In this document: positions 34,850 to 44,289 of the stretch, piece by piece
How positions within the stretch are numbered: the stretch's first letter is position 1
How the letters are laid out: the number at the start of each line of letters is the position of its first letter
Assembly: GCF_014699075.1 (NCBI RefSeq)
Contig: NZ_JACXAB010000001.1
Location: 551,384-615,383 of the forward strand
Direction: 5' to 3'
Length of the DNA stretch: 64,000 nt
From: Microvirga sp.
GTDB taxonomy: Bacteria; Pseudomonadota; Alphaproteobacteria; Rhizobiales; Beijerinckiaceae
The notes under the pieces: model-generated
The model's database searches: none
The model's input: only the letters and a program-made list of their open reading frames with translations
What the model was told of the DNA's origin: nothing
Made by a program: the position numbers and the translations under genes

Positions 34850-36658
34850 TCAGAACGCCTCCTCCCAGCTCCGGCTCAACCGCACGGCCGAGTTGATGAG
34901 ACCGACCATGGAATAGGTCTGCGGGAAGTTGCCCCACAGCTCCCCGGTGGTGAAATCCGCATCCTCGGAGAAGAGCCCGAAGGAATTGCGCAGGCTCAGG
35001 ATGTGCTCGAACAATTCCTTCGCCTCCTCCTTGCGCCCGATGGCGTTCAGAGCATCCACGTACCAGAAGCCGCAGATCATGAAAGCCGTGTGCATGAGCC
35101 CGAAATCGTCTTCCACATCATAACGCAGAAGAAGGTCGCCCCGTCGCAACTTCGTCCCGACGGCCTCCACGGTGGCGATGAAGCGCGGATCGTCCGCCTT
35201 CACGAAATCGAGTTCCGCCAGGAGCAGGAGCGTGGCGTCGAGGTCGGCGCCGCCGAAGGACGACACGAACGTGCCCGTATCGGCGTTGTAGGCACGCTCA
35301 TCGATGACCCAGTGCATATGCTCGGCGTTTTCGCGCCAGAAGGCGGCCCGGTCCTCGCGTCCCATGGCCTCGGCGATCTTGATGAGCCGGTCGCAGGCCG
35401 CCCAGCACATCACGCTCGGAAAGGTATGAACGGCGGCCTTGGTGCGCAGCTCCCAGGGACCGGCATCGGGTTTATCGAACACCTCGATGGCCCTGTGACC
35501 CAGCTTTTCCAGATGTGCGAAGAGGGCGTTGTTGCCGCTGCGGATCAGGCGCTTGTCGAGGAAGGCGTGGACGGAGGCGAGCACGACGCTGCCATAGGCA
35601 TCGTTCTGGATCTGCGTGTAGGCCGCGTTGCCGACGCGCACCGGGCCCATGCCGCGATAGCCTGCGAGTGCCGTCGCTTCCCGCTCCTCGAGATCGGGCG
35701 AACGGGTGATGCTGAAGAGCGGCGGCATGTCCTTCTGGTTCGGATCGGCATCCATGTCGTCGACGATGTTGGTGATGTAGGTGAGGTATTCCTCCATCGT
35801 CTTCGTGGTGCCGAGCCGGTTGAGGGCCTGGATCACAAAATAGGCGTCGCGCAGCCAGCAGTAACGGTAATCCCAGTTGCGCTGCGTGTGGGGCGCCTCC
35901 GGCACCGAGGTGGTGAGCGCCGCCACGATGGCGCCCGTCTCCTCGAAGTTGCACAGCTTGAGCGTGATGGCAGCGCGGATCACCGCCTCCTGCCAGTCGA
36001 ACGGGATGGAGAGCGAGCGCACCCAGTCGCGCCAGAAATCGACCGTGCTGTCGAGGAAGGCGCGGGCCGTGGTGTCGGCCTCCGAGCGCAGGGGCTCGTC
36101 CTCGCCGAAGAAGAACGACATGGGCCGGTCCACCACGAAGAAGCGCTCGTCCTGAACATAGGAGATCGACGCATCGGTGGTCAGGCGAAGGGATGTATCG
36201 GGGCCGACGAAGCGCAGGTGATTGCTGCCGCGGGTCAGGCCGGGCGGATGCTCGCCCCATTCGAAATGCGGACGCAGGCGGACGCGGATGCGCGGGCGCC
36301 CTTTGACGGGCGTGACCCGGCGGATCAGCATGGGAGGGCGGAAGGTGCGGTCGAAATGCTTGAAGCGCGGTGCGAAGTCCGTGACCTCGACGACGTTGCC
36401 ATAGGAATCCGTCATACGCGACACGAGCACTGCGGTGTTCTGGAGATAGCTCTGCTCGCAAGCAACCATGCCGGCCATGTCGATGGCGAAGACGCCCTTC
36501 TGGTCCGCGTCGCCCTGTCCTTCCGGGCAATCGAGCAGGGCCGAAAAGACGGGGTCGCCATCGAAACGGGGAAAGCAGCTCCAGACGATCTGCGCGCGGC
36601 GATCGACCAGGGCCGAGATCATGCAGTTGCCGATGACGGCAAGATCCAACGAACTCAT
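34850..36658 (-). CDS. Glycoside hydrolase family 15 protein (glucoamylase- or trehalase-like)
   Basis: A 602-residue (alpha/alpha)6-barrel hydrolase without a signal peptide. Family landmarks are the N-terminal LAVIGNCMISALVDRRAQIV and WSCFPRFDGDPVFSALLD, the catalytic-region RNWDYRYCWLRDAYFVIQAL near residue 265, and the C-terminal GLFSEDADFTTGELWGNFPQ with its Glu and the YSMVGLINSAVRLSRSW tail. The start at 36658 follows otsB by one base and AGGA precedes it; the open frame extends 138 bases upstream into otsB and is not used. Members of this group beside otsBA include trehalases, so intracellular trehalose breakdown is plausible; alpha-1,4-glucan hydrolysis is the alternative. Confidence 0.88.
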   Translation of the reverse strand: MSSLDLAVIGNCMISALVDRRAQIVWSCFPRFDGDPVFSALLDCPEGQGDADQKGVFAIDMAGMVACEQSYLQNTAVLVSRMTDSYGNVVEVTDFAPRFKHFDRTFRPPMLIRRVTPVKGRPRIRVRLRPHFEWGEHPPGLTRGSNHLRFVGPDTSLRLTTDASISYVQDERFFVVDRPMSFFFGEDEPLRSEADTTARAFLDSTVDFWRDWVRSLSIPFDWQEAVIRAAITLKLCNFEETGAIVAALTTSVPEAPHTQRNWDYRYCWLRDAYFVIQALNRLGTTKTMEEYLTYITNIVDDMDADPNQKDMPPLFSITRSPDLEEREATALAGYRGMGPVRVGNAAYTQIQNDAYGSVVLASVHAFLDKRLIRSGNNALFAHLEKLGHRAIEVFDKPDAGPWELRTKAAVHTFPSVMCWAACDRLIKIAEAMGREDRAAFWRENAEHMHWVIDERAYNADTGTFVSSFGGADLDATLLLLAELDFVKADDPRFIATVEAVGTKLRRGDLLLRYDVEDDFGLMHTAFMICGFWYVDALNAIGRKEEAKELFEHILSLRNSFGLFSEDADFTTGELWGNFPQTYSMVGLINSAVRLSRSWEEAF

Positions 36659-36659
36659 A

Positions 36660-37412
36660 TCAACTATCATCCTCGTTGAAAGGAAGAGAACCTTCTGACG
36701 CCCATGCGGACAGGCGACGGCGCAGGTCCGCGGGCGTTGCAAGCCGCACCTTGGCGATGGTCTCGCCGCCACCGATGCGCACGGACAGGCCGCCATGGGC
36801 GTTCACGGCTTTAAAGCCGTTCTCGTCGGTCAGGTCGTCGCCGATGAAGATCGGGCGCCGCCCCTTATAGGGAGTTTCGTGAAGAAACCGCTCGATCACC
36901 TTGCCCTTCCCTGCCGCCGAGGGCAGGATTTCTGCCACAGCTTTCCCGTGTTGAACACGATAATCCGCACCCAAGGCTTCGACAGCGGCGTGCGCGGTGG
37001 CGAGCGCGAAATCCTTCTCGTGCGGGGCCAGCCGCCAATGGATCGCCACCGAGCAGCCCTTGTCCTCGATCAGGACGCCCTCCTTATCCGCCACGATCGT
37101 CTTCAGGCGCGCCGCCATGTCCCGCAGGGCGGGATGCTCGTCCGGATCGCACATGGAGAGCCGCCCGGCGATGCGATGCTCGAGCCCATGCAATCCCGCC
37201 ATGTCGAATTCATGGGGCACGAAGCGCTCATCGAGAAACGCGACGGGACGCCCGCTGATGATGGCGAGCGCGCCGCCGAGCCGGTCCTGCAGATCCGTGA
37301 GCACCTTCGGCAAGGCCGGATCCACCGCGACCGCATCGGGACGCTCGACGATGTCGACGAGGGTCCCGTCGAAATCGAGAAAGAGGGCGTAGTCCTCGTT
37401 TGTCTTGGTCAT
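36660..37412 (-). CDS. otsB: Trehalose-6-phosphate phosphatase
   Basis: A 250-residue HAD-family phosphatase that dephosphorylates trehalose-6-P. HAD motif I is ALFLDFDGTLVDIVERPDAV at the N-terminus with the nucleophile Asp, motif II is LAIISGRPVAFLDERF, the lysine region GKGKVIERFLHETPYKG, and motif IV PIFIGDDLTDENGFKAVNAH. The substrate-binding part includes GLHGLEHRIAGRLS. The ATG at 37412 is chosen because the conserved domain begins there, but an upstream ATG at 37442 overlaps the otsA stop and would add ten residues. The gene lies between otsA and the GH15 gene. Confidence 0.9.
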   Translation of the reverse strand: MTKTNEDYALFLDFDGTLVDIVERPDAVAVDPALPKVLTDLQDRLGGALAIISGRPVAFLDERFVPHEFDMAGLHGLEHRIAGRLSMCDPDEHPALRDMAARLKTIVADKEGVLIEDKGCSVAIHWRLAPHEKDFALATAHAAVEALGADYRVQHGKAVAEILPSAAGKGKVIERFLHETPYKGRRPIFIGDDLTDENGFKAVNAHGGLSVRIGGGETIAKVRLATPADLRRRLSAWASEGSLPFNEDDS

Positions 37413-37434
37413 GGCCTTGAATCCTGCAGAAGGG

Positions 37435-39669
37435 TCACGCATTGGCGGCCGCCTGCCTGCGCCCCCTGGCGATCAGCCGTCTGATCCGTTGCTGCTTGCG
37501 CAGACGCGATGCCGCGAGCAGCATCTGCCCGGCCCAGCGATAGACGTTGCGCTCCTTGACCTGATCGCGCATCAGCCGCATGCGCTCGCGCTGCTCGGGC
37601 TGCGGCATGGTGAGCGCGCGGTTGATGGCCTGCCCCATGGCATGGGCGTTGTAGGGGTTGACGATCAGCGCCTCCGACAGCTCGCGCGAGGCTCCGGCGA
37701 AAGCCGAGAGGATGAGCACGCCCTGCTCGTCGTCGCGGGCGGCGACGAACTCCTTGGCGACCAGATTCATGCCGTCGTGCAGGCTCGACACGATGCACAG
37801 ATCCGCCGCGCGGAAGAGCTCGAACACTTGGTCGGGCTCGTGGTGGCGGACCAGGAGCTTGATCGGCTCGTATCCGTTGCCGCCATGACGCTCGTTGATG
37901 TCGCGGGCGAGAGCCTCCGCCTCCTCCTGCAGCAGGCGGTAGTTCGACAGCTTGCTGCGGGTCGGCGCCGCGACCTGAACGAAGGCGAAGTTGCCGTGCC
38001 ATTCGGGATTCTCGGTCAACAACGCGTCGATGGCCTGCATGCGATCGATGATGCCCTTGGTGTAATCGAACCGCTCGATGCCGACGCCGATGCGCATGTC
38101 CGGCGTCAACCCTAAGCGCTCGCGCACGATGCGGCGGCATTCCTCCACCGGCTTCTGGCCTTCCATGGCGGTCGGGGGCCACTCGATGGAGATCGGATAC
38201 GGGCGGATCAGGGTTTCCTCGCCGCCGAAGAACACCGAGTCCTTCTCCCGGTCGATGCGGCTTTCCACGAAGGAATCCACCGCGTCCAGGAAGTTGTTGC
38301 AATGCGCCTGGGTGTGGAAGCCGAGGATCGACGAGCCGAGAAGCCCGTCGATGATCTCCTCGCGCCATGGGCAGATGCCGAAGGTTTCGGCGTTGGGCCA
38401 GGGGATGTGCCAGAAGGTCACGATGGTGGCCTGGGGCAGCCGGTCCCGGATCATGCGCGGCAGCAGGGCGAAATGGTAGTCCTGCACCAGGATGATGGGG
38501 TCCTCGCGCTTGGCCTCGGCCACGATGGCCTCGGCGAACTTTTCGTTCACCGAGCGGTAGAGCTGCCAGTCGGCTTCACGGAAGATCGGCCGCACGAAGG
38601 CGATGTGGCAGAGCGGCCAGAGGCCCTCGTTGGCGGCCCCATAATAATATCCGTCCTGCTCCTCCTCCGACAGCCAGACCCGGCGCAGGGTGTAGGAGGG
38701 GTGATTCGGCGGGACGGGCACCCGATCGTTGGCGTCTACCACATCGCGGTCCGCGGTGCCGCTGCCATGGGCCACCCAGGTGCCCCCGCAGGCGCGCACC
38801 ACCGGCTCCAGGGCGGATACGAGGCCGCTTGCAGGGATCTGAAGGGAGATCTCGCCTGCCTCGGTGCGGTTGTGGATGTAGGGCTCGCGGTTCGACACCA
38901 CGATGACCTCGGAGCCGGACAGTTCGTTGGCGAGCGCCGCCCGCAGGGTATCCGGGCTCCAATCCGTGTGGGCGGCGTCGATGGTCCGCCGGGAGGCCTC
39001 CAGCTCCTGGAGCACGTCGCGGATTTCCCTGCCCAGCGGGATGATGTTCTCCTCCGCGGCCGGCTGCGCATTGCCCGCGCGGGCGCTCTCCAGCGCCTGC
39101 CGGATGGAGGCGAGCCATCGCCGCATGATGAGGGCGGCGATCATGGCGGCAAGCGCGGCGGCTCCGAAGGCGACGCCGGCGAGGGCCAGGAAGAGATAGT
39201 TCCTGGCCTCCCCGCCGCGTTGATCGGCATAGCTCAGATCGTGCAGCACCACGAGGTGGCCCGAACGCCCGCCTGCGTTCAGGGGAAAGGAGCTGACCAG
39301 GACGTTGTGATCCTGGTTCCTGACGGTGGAGAAGCTCTCCGAATCGGAGCGGGAGGCCTCCGCACAGGAGAAGGACTTGGGCATGTTGGCGGTCGGGAAG
39401 CGGAGCTCCTGCCCGTCGCAATAGCCGATGGCCAGGACGCGCTCGTCGGAGGCAATGCGCTCGAACAGATTGCCGATCTGCTGGGCATCGCTGCGGGCCA
39501 GCAGGCCGCTGACCTGGTCACGGACGGAATTGAACACAAGGCGGGATCGCAGCTCGACGTCGCGGCGCGACCATTGCTCAACAAAGGATGTCGCAAAGGG
39601 CAGCACGGCCAGGATGACGATGGCCGCCACCAGCATCGCTATGCCGCCAAAGCGCAGTATGATCCTCAA
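37435..39669 (-). CDS. otsA: Trehalose-6-phosphate synthase (GT20) with N-terminal membrane sensor-like module
   Basis: A 744-residue protein; a standard OtsA has about 470. Residues 8-28 form a membrane helix, 29-157 an extracytoplasmic region with a Cys pair (CDGQE, SCAEA), 158-182 a second helix, and 183-235 a HAMP-like or coiled linker. The GT20 domain starts near 253 ([14 protein letters not shown]) and has [45 protein letters not shown] and [20 protein letters not shown], the residues that bind UDP-glucose and glucose-6-P. The enzyme would make trehalose-6-P at the inner face of the membrane, perhaps responding to an outside signal. It leads the otsA-otsB-GH15-glk cluster. Synthesis of a related glucosyl-phosphate cannot be ruled out. 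Confidence 0.88.
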   Translation of the reverse strand: MRIILRFGGIAMLVAAIVILAVLPFATSFVEQWSRRDVELRSRLVFNSVRDQVSGLLARSDAQQIGNLFERIASDERVLAIGYCDGQELRFPTANMPKSFSCAEASRSDSESFSTVRNQDHNVLVSSFPLNAGGRSGHLVVLHDLSYADQRGGEARNYLFLALAGVAFGAAALAAMIAALIMRRWLASIRQALESARAGNAQPAAEENIIPLGREIRDVLQELEASRRTIDAAHTDWSPDTLRAALANELSGSEVIVVSNREPYIHNRTEAGEISLQIPASGLVSALEPVVRACGGTWVAHGSGTADRDVVDANDRVPVPPNHPSYTLRRVWLSEEEQDGYYYGAANEGLWPLCHIAFVRPIFREADWQLYRSVNEKFAEAIVAEAKREDPIILVQDYHFALLPRMIRDRLPQATIVTFWHIPWPNAETFGICPWREEIIDGLLGSSILGFHTQAHCNNFLDAVDSFVESRIDREKDSVFFGGEETLIRPYPISIEWPPTAMEGQKPVEECRRIVRERLGLTPDMRIGVGIERFDYTKGIIDRMQAIDALLTENPEWHGNFAFVQVAAPTRSKLSNYRLLQEEAEALARDINERHGGNGYEPIKLLVRHHEPDQVFELFRAADLCIVSSLHDGMNLVAKEFVAARDDEQGVLILSAFAGASRELSEALIVNPYNAHAMGQAINRALTMPQPEQRERMRLMRDQVKERNVYRWAGQMLLAASRLRKQQRIRRLIARGRRQAAANA

Positions 39670-39861
39670 GATGCTTTTTCCTCAAGAAACCAATACCTTC
39701 ATCGAAGCGGCTTGGCGAGGCTCCGCGGCAAGCCGTCAGGAGATTGCTTCGATGGGCGACCGCAGGGAACGCGGTCGTTGCCCCTGTTATGGGTTCTTGA
39801 GCGGAACTTTCCAGGCTTGACCGGGCCCTAAGGAGCCGTCCGGAGGGTCTTCAAACGAAAA
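39670..39861. other. Gap upstream of otsA
   Basis: No gene seen. The stretch must contain the promoter of the trehalose operon reading leftwards. No recognisable -35/-10 pair or stress sigma-factor box stands out. Confidence 0.3.
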
Positions 39862-39892
39862 CCGCGACCGGTGCTGAGTGCACCGATCGCGG
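39862..39892 (-). terminator. Terminator of the type I secretion operon
   Basis: Arms CCGCGACCGGTGC and GCACCGATCGCGG form a 13-bp stem with one mismatch. On the minus strand it is followed by TTTTCGTTTG. It lies 27 bases after the stop of the HlyD gene, as expected for an operon end. Confidence 0.75.
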
Positions 39893-39918
39893 ATCGTAGC
39901 CGTCTCTAAACGTTGGGA

Positions 39919-41244
39919 TCAGTGCTCGCGGAACGCGCGGGCGATCTGCTCCTGCATGGGCTTGAAGAAGTACTGCAGCGGGGTGCGCTCGTTCACCTCG
40001 ACGAAGACTTCCGCCTGCATGCCGGCGATGAGCTGCACCTTCTCGAGCTTCTTGATCTCGTCCTGGGGCAGGTCGACCCGGATCGTATAGAAGGTCATGC
40101 CGGTCTGCTGGTCCTTGGTCACGTCCGCCGAGATCCGGCTGACCTTGCCGTGCAGCTCCGGCGTGTTGCGGGCATTAGAGGCATGGACGCGCACATTGGC
40201 CTTCTGGCCGATCTTCACTTGGTCGATCTCGTTCGGCAGCACCCGGGCCTCGAGTTCGATCTTGTCGTTCACCGGAACGATGTTCATCACCGGCTCGGCG
40301 GGCGAGATCACGCCCCCGATGGTGTGAACATTGAGCTGGTGGACGTAACCGTCGCTCGGCGCGCGGATGTCGATGCGCTTGAGCTGGTCCTCGGCGGCCA
40401 CGCGGCGCTCGGTGTATTCCGCGACCTTGCCCTGGATCTCGCGCAGTTCTTGCACAGCTTCGGCGAGCATCTGCTCGTCGATCTGGATGATCTGGAACTC
40501 GGTTTCGGCGATGCGGCTCTCAGCCTGGGCCACGGCAGCGATCAACTGGCCGCGCTGGCCTTCGATGCTGGCGGCGTCACGCTCGAGCGCGTTGAGGCGC
40601 GTGATCGGAACCAGGTTCTTCTGGTAGAGGTCGCGGACGCCCTTCAGCTCGTCGACGATCAGTTCGGCCTCGCGGGACTTGGCGTTCTGCTGGGCCTTCA
40701 AGCCCACGATTTCGTCCCGGGACTGGGTGATCCGCTTCTTGAGCTGATCCTTCTGCGCCTCCCGAGAGGCCCGGCGTGCCGTGAAGAGCGTCTGCTCGGA
40801 CGACATGATCTTCCGAACGGCCGGGTCGTTGAGCCGGTTGGCGAACTCGACCGGCATCACGATTGCGGACGCGCCGTCGCGCTCCGCCTCCAGGCGGGCC
40901 TGGCGGCCGAGATACTCGTCGAGCTGCTTCGACACGACCTGCATGTTGGCGCGGGTCACCGTCTCGTCGAGGCGGACCAGAAGATCGCCCTGGGAGACAC
41001 GGTCGCCCTCCTTGACCTTCAGCTCGCCGACGATGCCGCCGGTGGAATGCTGGATCTTCTTGACGCTGGTATCGACCACGAACTGGCCGCCGGCCACGAC
41101 GGCGCCGGACAGGGTCGAGGTCGCCGCCCACAGGCCGATCGTGCCGCCGAACAGGGCGATCATGGCGATGCCGCCGATGGTCGACTGGCGCAGGATCCGC
41201 TGGTGGGTGGAAGGCTTTTTCTGGGGAGCTTGAATGACCAACAT
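39919..41244 (-). CDS. HlyD-family membrane fusion protein of a type I secretion system
   Basis: A 441-residue periplasmic adaptor that links the ABC exporter to an outer membrane channel. A short cytoplasmic segment is followed by one membrane helix (STIGGIAMIALFGGTIGLW, residues about 24-45), a biotinyl-lipoyl half-motif GGIVGELKVKEGDRVSQGDL, a long coiled-coil hairpin (about residues 100-290), then the second half-motif IDIRAPSDGYVHQLNVHTIG and the beta-barrel end. Its ATG directly follows the stop of the ABC transporter gene (TAA-ATG). A TolC-type partner and the exported substrate are not in this window. Confidence 0.92.
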   Translation of the reverse strand: MLVIQAPQKKPSTHQRILRQSTIGGIAMIALFGGTIGLWAATSTLSGAVVAGGQFVVDTSVKKIQHSTGGIVGELKVKEGDRVSQGDLLVRLDETVTRANMQVVSKQLDEYLGRQARLEAERDGASAIVMPVEFANRLNDPAVRKIMSSEQTLFTARRASREAQKDQLKKRITQSRDEIVGLKAQQNAKSREAELIVDELKGVRDLYQKNLVPITRLNALERDAASIEGQRGQLIAAVAQAESRIAETEFQIIQIDEQMLAEAVQELREIQGKVAEYTERRVAAEDQLKRIDIRAPSDGYVHQLNVHTIGGVISPAEPVMNIVPVNDKIELEARVLPNEIDQVKIGQKANVRVHASNARNTPELHGKVSRISADVTKDQQTGMTFYTIRVDLPQDEIKKLEKVQLIAGMQAEVFVEVNERTPLQYFFKPMQEQIARAFREH

Positions 41245-43017
41245 TTAACCAACCTCTCGCAGGTTAGCAGCCTGGGCGGCTGGCGCCTGCTGCGGGCGCA
41301 CGGCAGGTGCCGGCGCCGCATTGCGTTTCATGACGGACTGCAGGACCTCGTCGCGCGGGCCCACGGCCTTGATCCGGCCTTCTTCCATGATGGCGACCTG
41401 ATCGACCTGACCCAAAGCGGCCGGACGGTGCGTGATGACGACCACGATGCCGCCGCGCTTCCTCACCGCCAGGATGGCCTGGTTCAGGGCCTCGTCGCCG
41501 GCGCCGTCGAGACTGGCGTTCGGCTCGTCGAGCACGACCAGGAACGGGTTGCCGTAAAGGGCGCGGGCGAGGGCCACGCGCTGGCGCTGGCCGCCCGAGA
41601 GGGAGGCGCCGCTTTCGCCGATGCGGGTATCGTAGCCGTCGGGCAGGTTGAGGATGAGCTCATGGGCGCCCGCCGTCTGCGCCGCCGCGATGACGTCGTC
41701 CGGCTTGGCGTCGGGCTGGAAGCGGGCAATGTTCTCGGCAATGGTGCCTTCGAACAATTCCACGTCCTGCGGCAGGTAGCCGATGTTGCGGCCGAGGGGA
41801 TCGACCTCCCACTGGTCGAGAGCCGCGCCGTCCAGGCGGATCTCGCCGCGCAGGGTCGGCCACACGCCGACGAGGGCGCGGGCAAGCGTCGACTTGCCGG
41901 AAGCGCTGGGGCCGATGAGGCCGAGACCCTGGCCGGCCTGGAGCTGGAGGGTGGCGGCCTGCACGATGGGGAGCGAGGCGCCGGGGGCACCCACGTAGAC
42001 TTCCTCCACCGACAGGGTCGACTTGGGTGCGGGCAGCGGCATGCGCTGGCCCTGGGCTGGCACAATCGACATGATGTGCGCGAGGCGGCGATAGGCCTGG
42101 CGGGAGGCGGTGAAGCCCTTCCAGTGCGCCACGGCGATTTCGATGGGCGCCAGAGCGCGGGACATCAGGATCGAGCCGGCGATCATGAGACCGCCCGACA
42201 TCTCGCCCTTGATGACGTAATAGGCACCCAGACCCAGGACCGCCGACTGCAGGACCATACGGAACACCTTGGCGAAGGCGCTGATGCCGGCCGACGATTC
42301 GCTCGCCATCAGGCCATCGTTGACGTGGCGCACATGCACTTCGTCGTAGCGCTTGGCCAGGAAGCCCAGCATGCCGTTGGCACGAATGGACTCGGCGTTC
42401 CGGCGGCTGGTCTCGGCGATCGCGTGGCGCTCGGCGCCGCTCTTGGTCACCTCGTAGGAGGGACCCTTGCTCTTGGCGTCCGTGTAGATGGTCAGGCCGA
42501 TGATGATCACGCCGCCCACCACCGACATGACGCCGATGCCCGGATGGATCATGAAGCAGCCGATGAGGAAGATCGGCATGAAGGGCATGTCGAACAGGGC
42601 CGTGGGACCGAGGCTGGAGAGGAAGCCGCGGATCGTGTCCACGTCGCGGATCGGCTGCATGCTCTCCGCCTGCTTGGCGCCCTTCAGCGGCATCGTGGCC
42701 ACGAGGTCGAAGACCCGGTGCGACAGGAGCTCGTCGAAGCGGGCGCCGATGCGCGCCAGCATCCGGCTACGGATCATGTCGAGGCCGCCCGAGAGCGCAA
42801 AGGCCGCGAGCGTAATCAGGGATAGACCGATCAGGGTCGGGATGCTCTGACTCGACAGCACCCGGTCATAGACCTGGAGCATGTAAATGGAGCCTGTCAG
42901 GGCCAGGAGGTTGACCACCGCCGAAAAGACGGCAACCCCCGTGAACGAAGGAAGGCACGACTTCAGAGCGTCTTGGACCTCTGTGCTTTCTTCCCGATTT
43001 CTCGATGCCTGCTTCAT
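41245..43017 (-). CDS. Type I secretion ABC transporter (PrtD-like), ATPase/permease
   Basis: A 590-residue half-transporter with fused membrane and nucleotide-binding domains. About six membrane helices lie in residues 24-290; Walker A is IGPSASGKSTLARAL near 368, the signature LSGGQRQRVALARAL at 473, and Walker B FLVVLDEPNASLDGAG near 492. There is no N-terminal C39 peptidase domain, so the exported protein would carry a C-terminal signal such as an RTX or adhesin protein. It is followed without a gap by the HlyD gene. The 40 C-terminal residues are Ala/Pro-rich. The 405-bp AT-rich region upstream separates it from a divergent membrane protein gene. Confidence 0.92.
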   Translation of the reverse strand: MKQASRNREESTEVQDALKSCLPSFTGVAVFSAVVNLLALTGSIYMLQVYDRVLSSQSIPTLIGLSLITLAAFALSGGLDMIRSRMLARIGARFDELLSHRVFDLVATMPLKGAKQAESMQPIRDVDTIRGFLSSLGPTALFDMPFMPIFLIGCFMIHPGIGVMSVVGGVIIIGLTIYTDAKSKGPSYEVTKSGAERHAIAETSRRNAESIRANGMLGFLAKRYDEVHVRHVNDGLMASESSAGISAFAKVFRMVLQSAVLGLGAYYVIKGEMSGGLMIAGSILMSRALAPIEIAVAHWKGFTASRQAYRRLAHIMSIVPAQGQRMPLPAPKSTLSVEEVYVGAPGASLPIVQAATLQLQAGQGLGLIGPSASGKSTLARALVGVWPTLRGEIRLDGAALDQWEVDPLGRNIGYLPQDVELFEGTIAENIARFQPDAKPDDVIAAAQTAGAHELILNLPDGYDTRIGESGASLSGGQRQRVALARALYGNPFLVVLDEPNASLDGAGDEALNQAILAVRKRGGIVVVITHRPAALGQVDQVAIMEEGRIKAVGPRDEVLQSVMKRNAAPAPAVRPQQAPAAQAANLREVG

Positions 43018-43422
43018 GTCTTCTTTCCATCAGCGCACGCGTGACCGGCGCTAGCTTGATTGCAGTGCCGCTCCGCAAGGTTATTACCTAGCACAGCGGT
43101 GGCCATTTGGCGATGGCTGCCATATCGGGGTTTTGGCCCCACAAGAGTATCTCTTCATAGTTAGGTCTGGCGACCTGTGTTGGCAGTACTCTTATGGGTA
43201 TTGAAATGCCCCTAAGGTGTCGCTTTCCGTTACGCCACCTGTTGTAACCCTATTATATGTAACTATGTCAATAAAAAGTTCTTAGTAGATATTCATCAAT
43301 GTGCGCAAAGTTACTTTCCCTCTTTGTTTAGAGGGGGTTGCAATGCAACCAGGAACCTCAACCATAACGCTTTGGTAAACATTCGTGGTTAATCGTCTGT
43401 GACCTGAAAATGAGGTCGCATT
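43018..43422. promoter_or_regulatory. AT-rich divergent regulatory region
   Basis: A 405-bp gap distinctly richer in A and T than the rest of the window, especially 43240-43330. It contains a CCCTC/GAGGG hairpin at about 43319-43335 and a small palindrome GGTTGCAATGCAACC at 43336-43350, and no ORF of coding character. Promoters for the type I secretion operon (left) and the coiled-coil protein gene (right) must lie here. The base composition suggests a nucleoid-protein or dedicated regulator target. Confidence 0.45.
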
Positions 43423-44289
43423 ATGGACACCAAGAAACGTCTGAAGGATCGTAGCCCTGCCAAGGCAGAGACTGGCGCGTCGTCCGACGGCGCCGTCCGG
43501 ACCGGCTCGCCGGCAAGCGCCGCCCTGGCCGAAGCCGTCAAGAGCGCCCGCGAAAGCGCCAAGCCTGCGCTCCCGGTTTCTGGAGCGAAGGCCGCAGAGA
43601 CCACCGGGCGCTGGGCTGCTCCTTCCCGCTTCGCCGCCCAGGCGGCTATCGCCCTCCTGCTGGTCGGCGCCGGCTGGTCGGCCTCATACCTGGGAACGCT
43701 CGCCAACCGCGGCGCGATCGAGAAGCTGGAAGCCGAGACCGCCCGCAGCCAGGAGATTCTTGCGCGCCTGAGCAGCGACCTCGAGTCTCTCAAGAACACG
43801 GCTGCGGCCTTCAAGGAAATCGAGCACACCGCGTCCACCGCCGCGAAGTCGGAGCAGGCGAAGCTCAGCGACAAGGTCGAGCGGCTTGCGATCAGCCTCC
43901 AGGAGCCCGCCAAGAAGCTCTCCTCGATCGAGGGCCGGCTCGACAAGATGGAAAACCAGATCACGACCACTCTGGCGTCCCTGAACACCAAGCCCGCTGC
44001 GCCGGCTGCCGCTCCTGCACCGGCCGCCCCTGCGGCCGCACCGGTCACCGAGGCCGCAGCCCGCGAGGAGGCGCCTGCGCCGAAACCGGCGAAGAGCGAG
44101 CCGGTGGACGGCTGGGTGCTGCGCGAGGTCTACAACGGCGCTGCGCTCGTCGAGAGCCGCAACCGTCGCCTGTACGAGGTCATGCCCGGCGGGATCCTTC
44201 CCGGCGTCGGCAAGGTCGAGGCCATCGAACGCCGCGGCGCCCGCTGGGTCGTGCTCACCGACAAGGGCTTCATCAGCACCTACCGGTAA
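43423..44289 (+). CDS. Membrane-anchored coiled-coil protein of unknown function
   Basis: A 288-residue protein with a basic, low-complexity N-terminus (1-65), one membrane helix at about 72-92 (AAQAAIALLLVGAGWSASYL), a predicted coiled coil at about 97-185, an Ala/Pro linker at 186-226 and a compact C-terminal domain (227-288) with GWVLREVYNGAALVESRNRR and MPGGILPGVGKVEAIERRGA. The topology suggests a cytoplasmic tail and a long periplasmic arm. The C-terminal domain is the conserved-looking part; I cannot name it. GAGG stands eight bases before the ATG. It is divergent from the type I secretion pair and may be functionally linked. Its 3' end overlaps the convergent DUF2474 gene by ten bases. 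Confidence 0.8.
   Translation: MDTKKRLKDRSPAKAETGASSDGAVRTGSPASAALAEAVKSARESAKPALPVSGAKAAETTGRWAAPSRFAAQAAIALLLVGAGWSASYLGTLANRGAIEKLEAETARSQEILARLSSDLESLKNTAAAFKEIEHTASTAAKSEQAKLSDKVERLAISLQEPAKKLSSIEGRLDKMENQITTTLASLNTKPAAPAAAPAPAAPAAAPVTEAAAREEAPAPKPAKSEPVDGWVLREVYNGAALVESRNRRLYEVMPGGILPGVGKVEAIERRGARWVVLTDKGFISTYR

Noticed and set aside
32652..34916. A 754-codon open frame opposite the deacylase and glucokinase genes
   Set aside because: Both minus-strand genes have clear active-site motifs; the plus-strand translation has none.
39913..42825. A 970-codon open frame opposite the type I secretion genes
   Set aside because: It is antisense to two well-supported genes with intact HlyD and ABC motifs, and its own sequence shows only biased composition.
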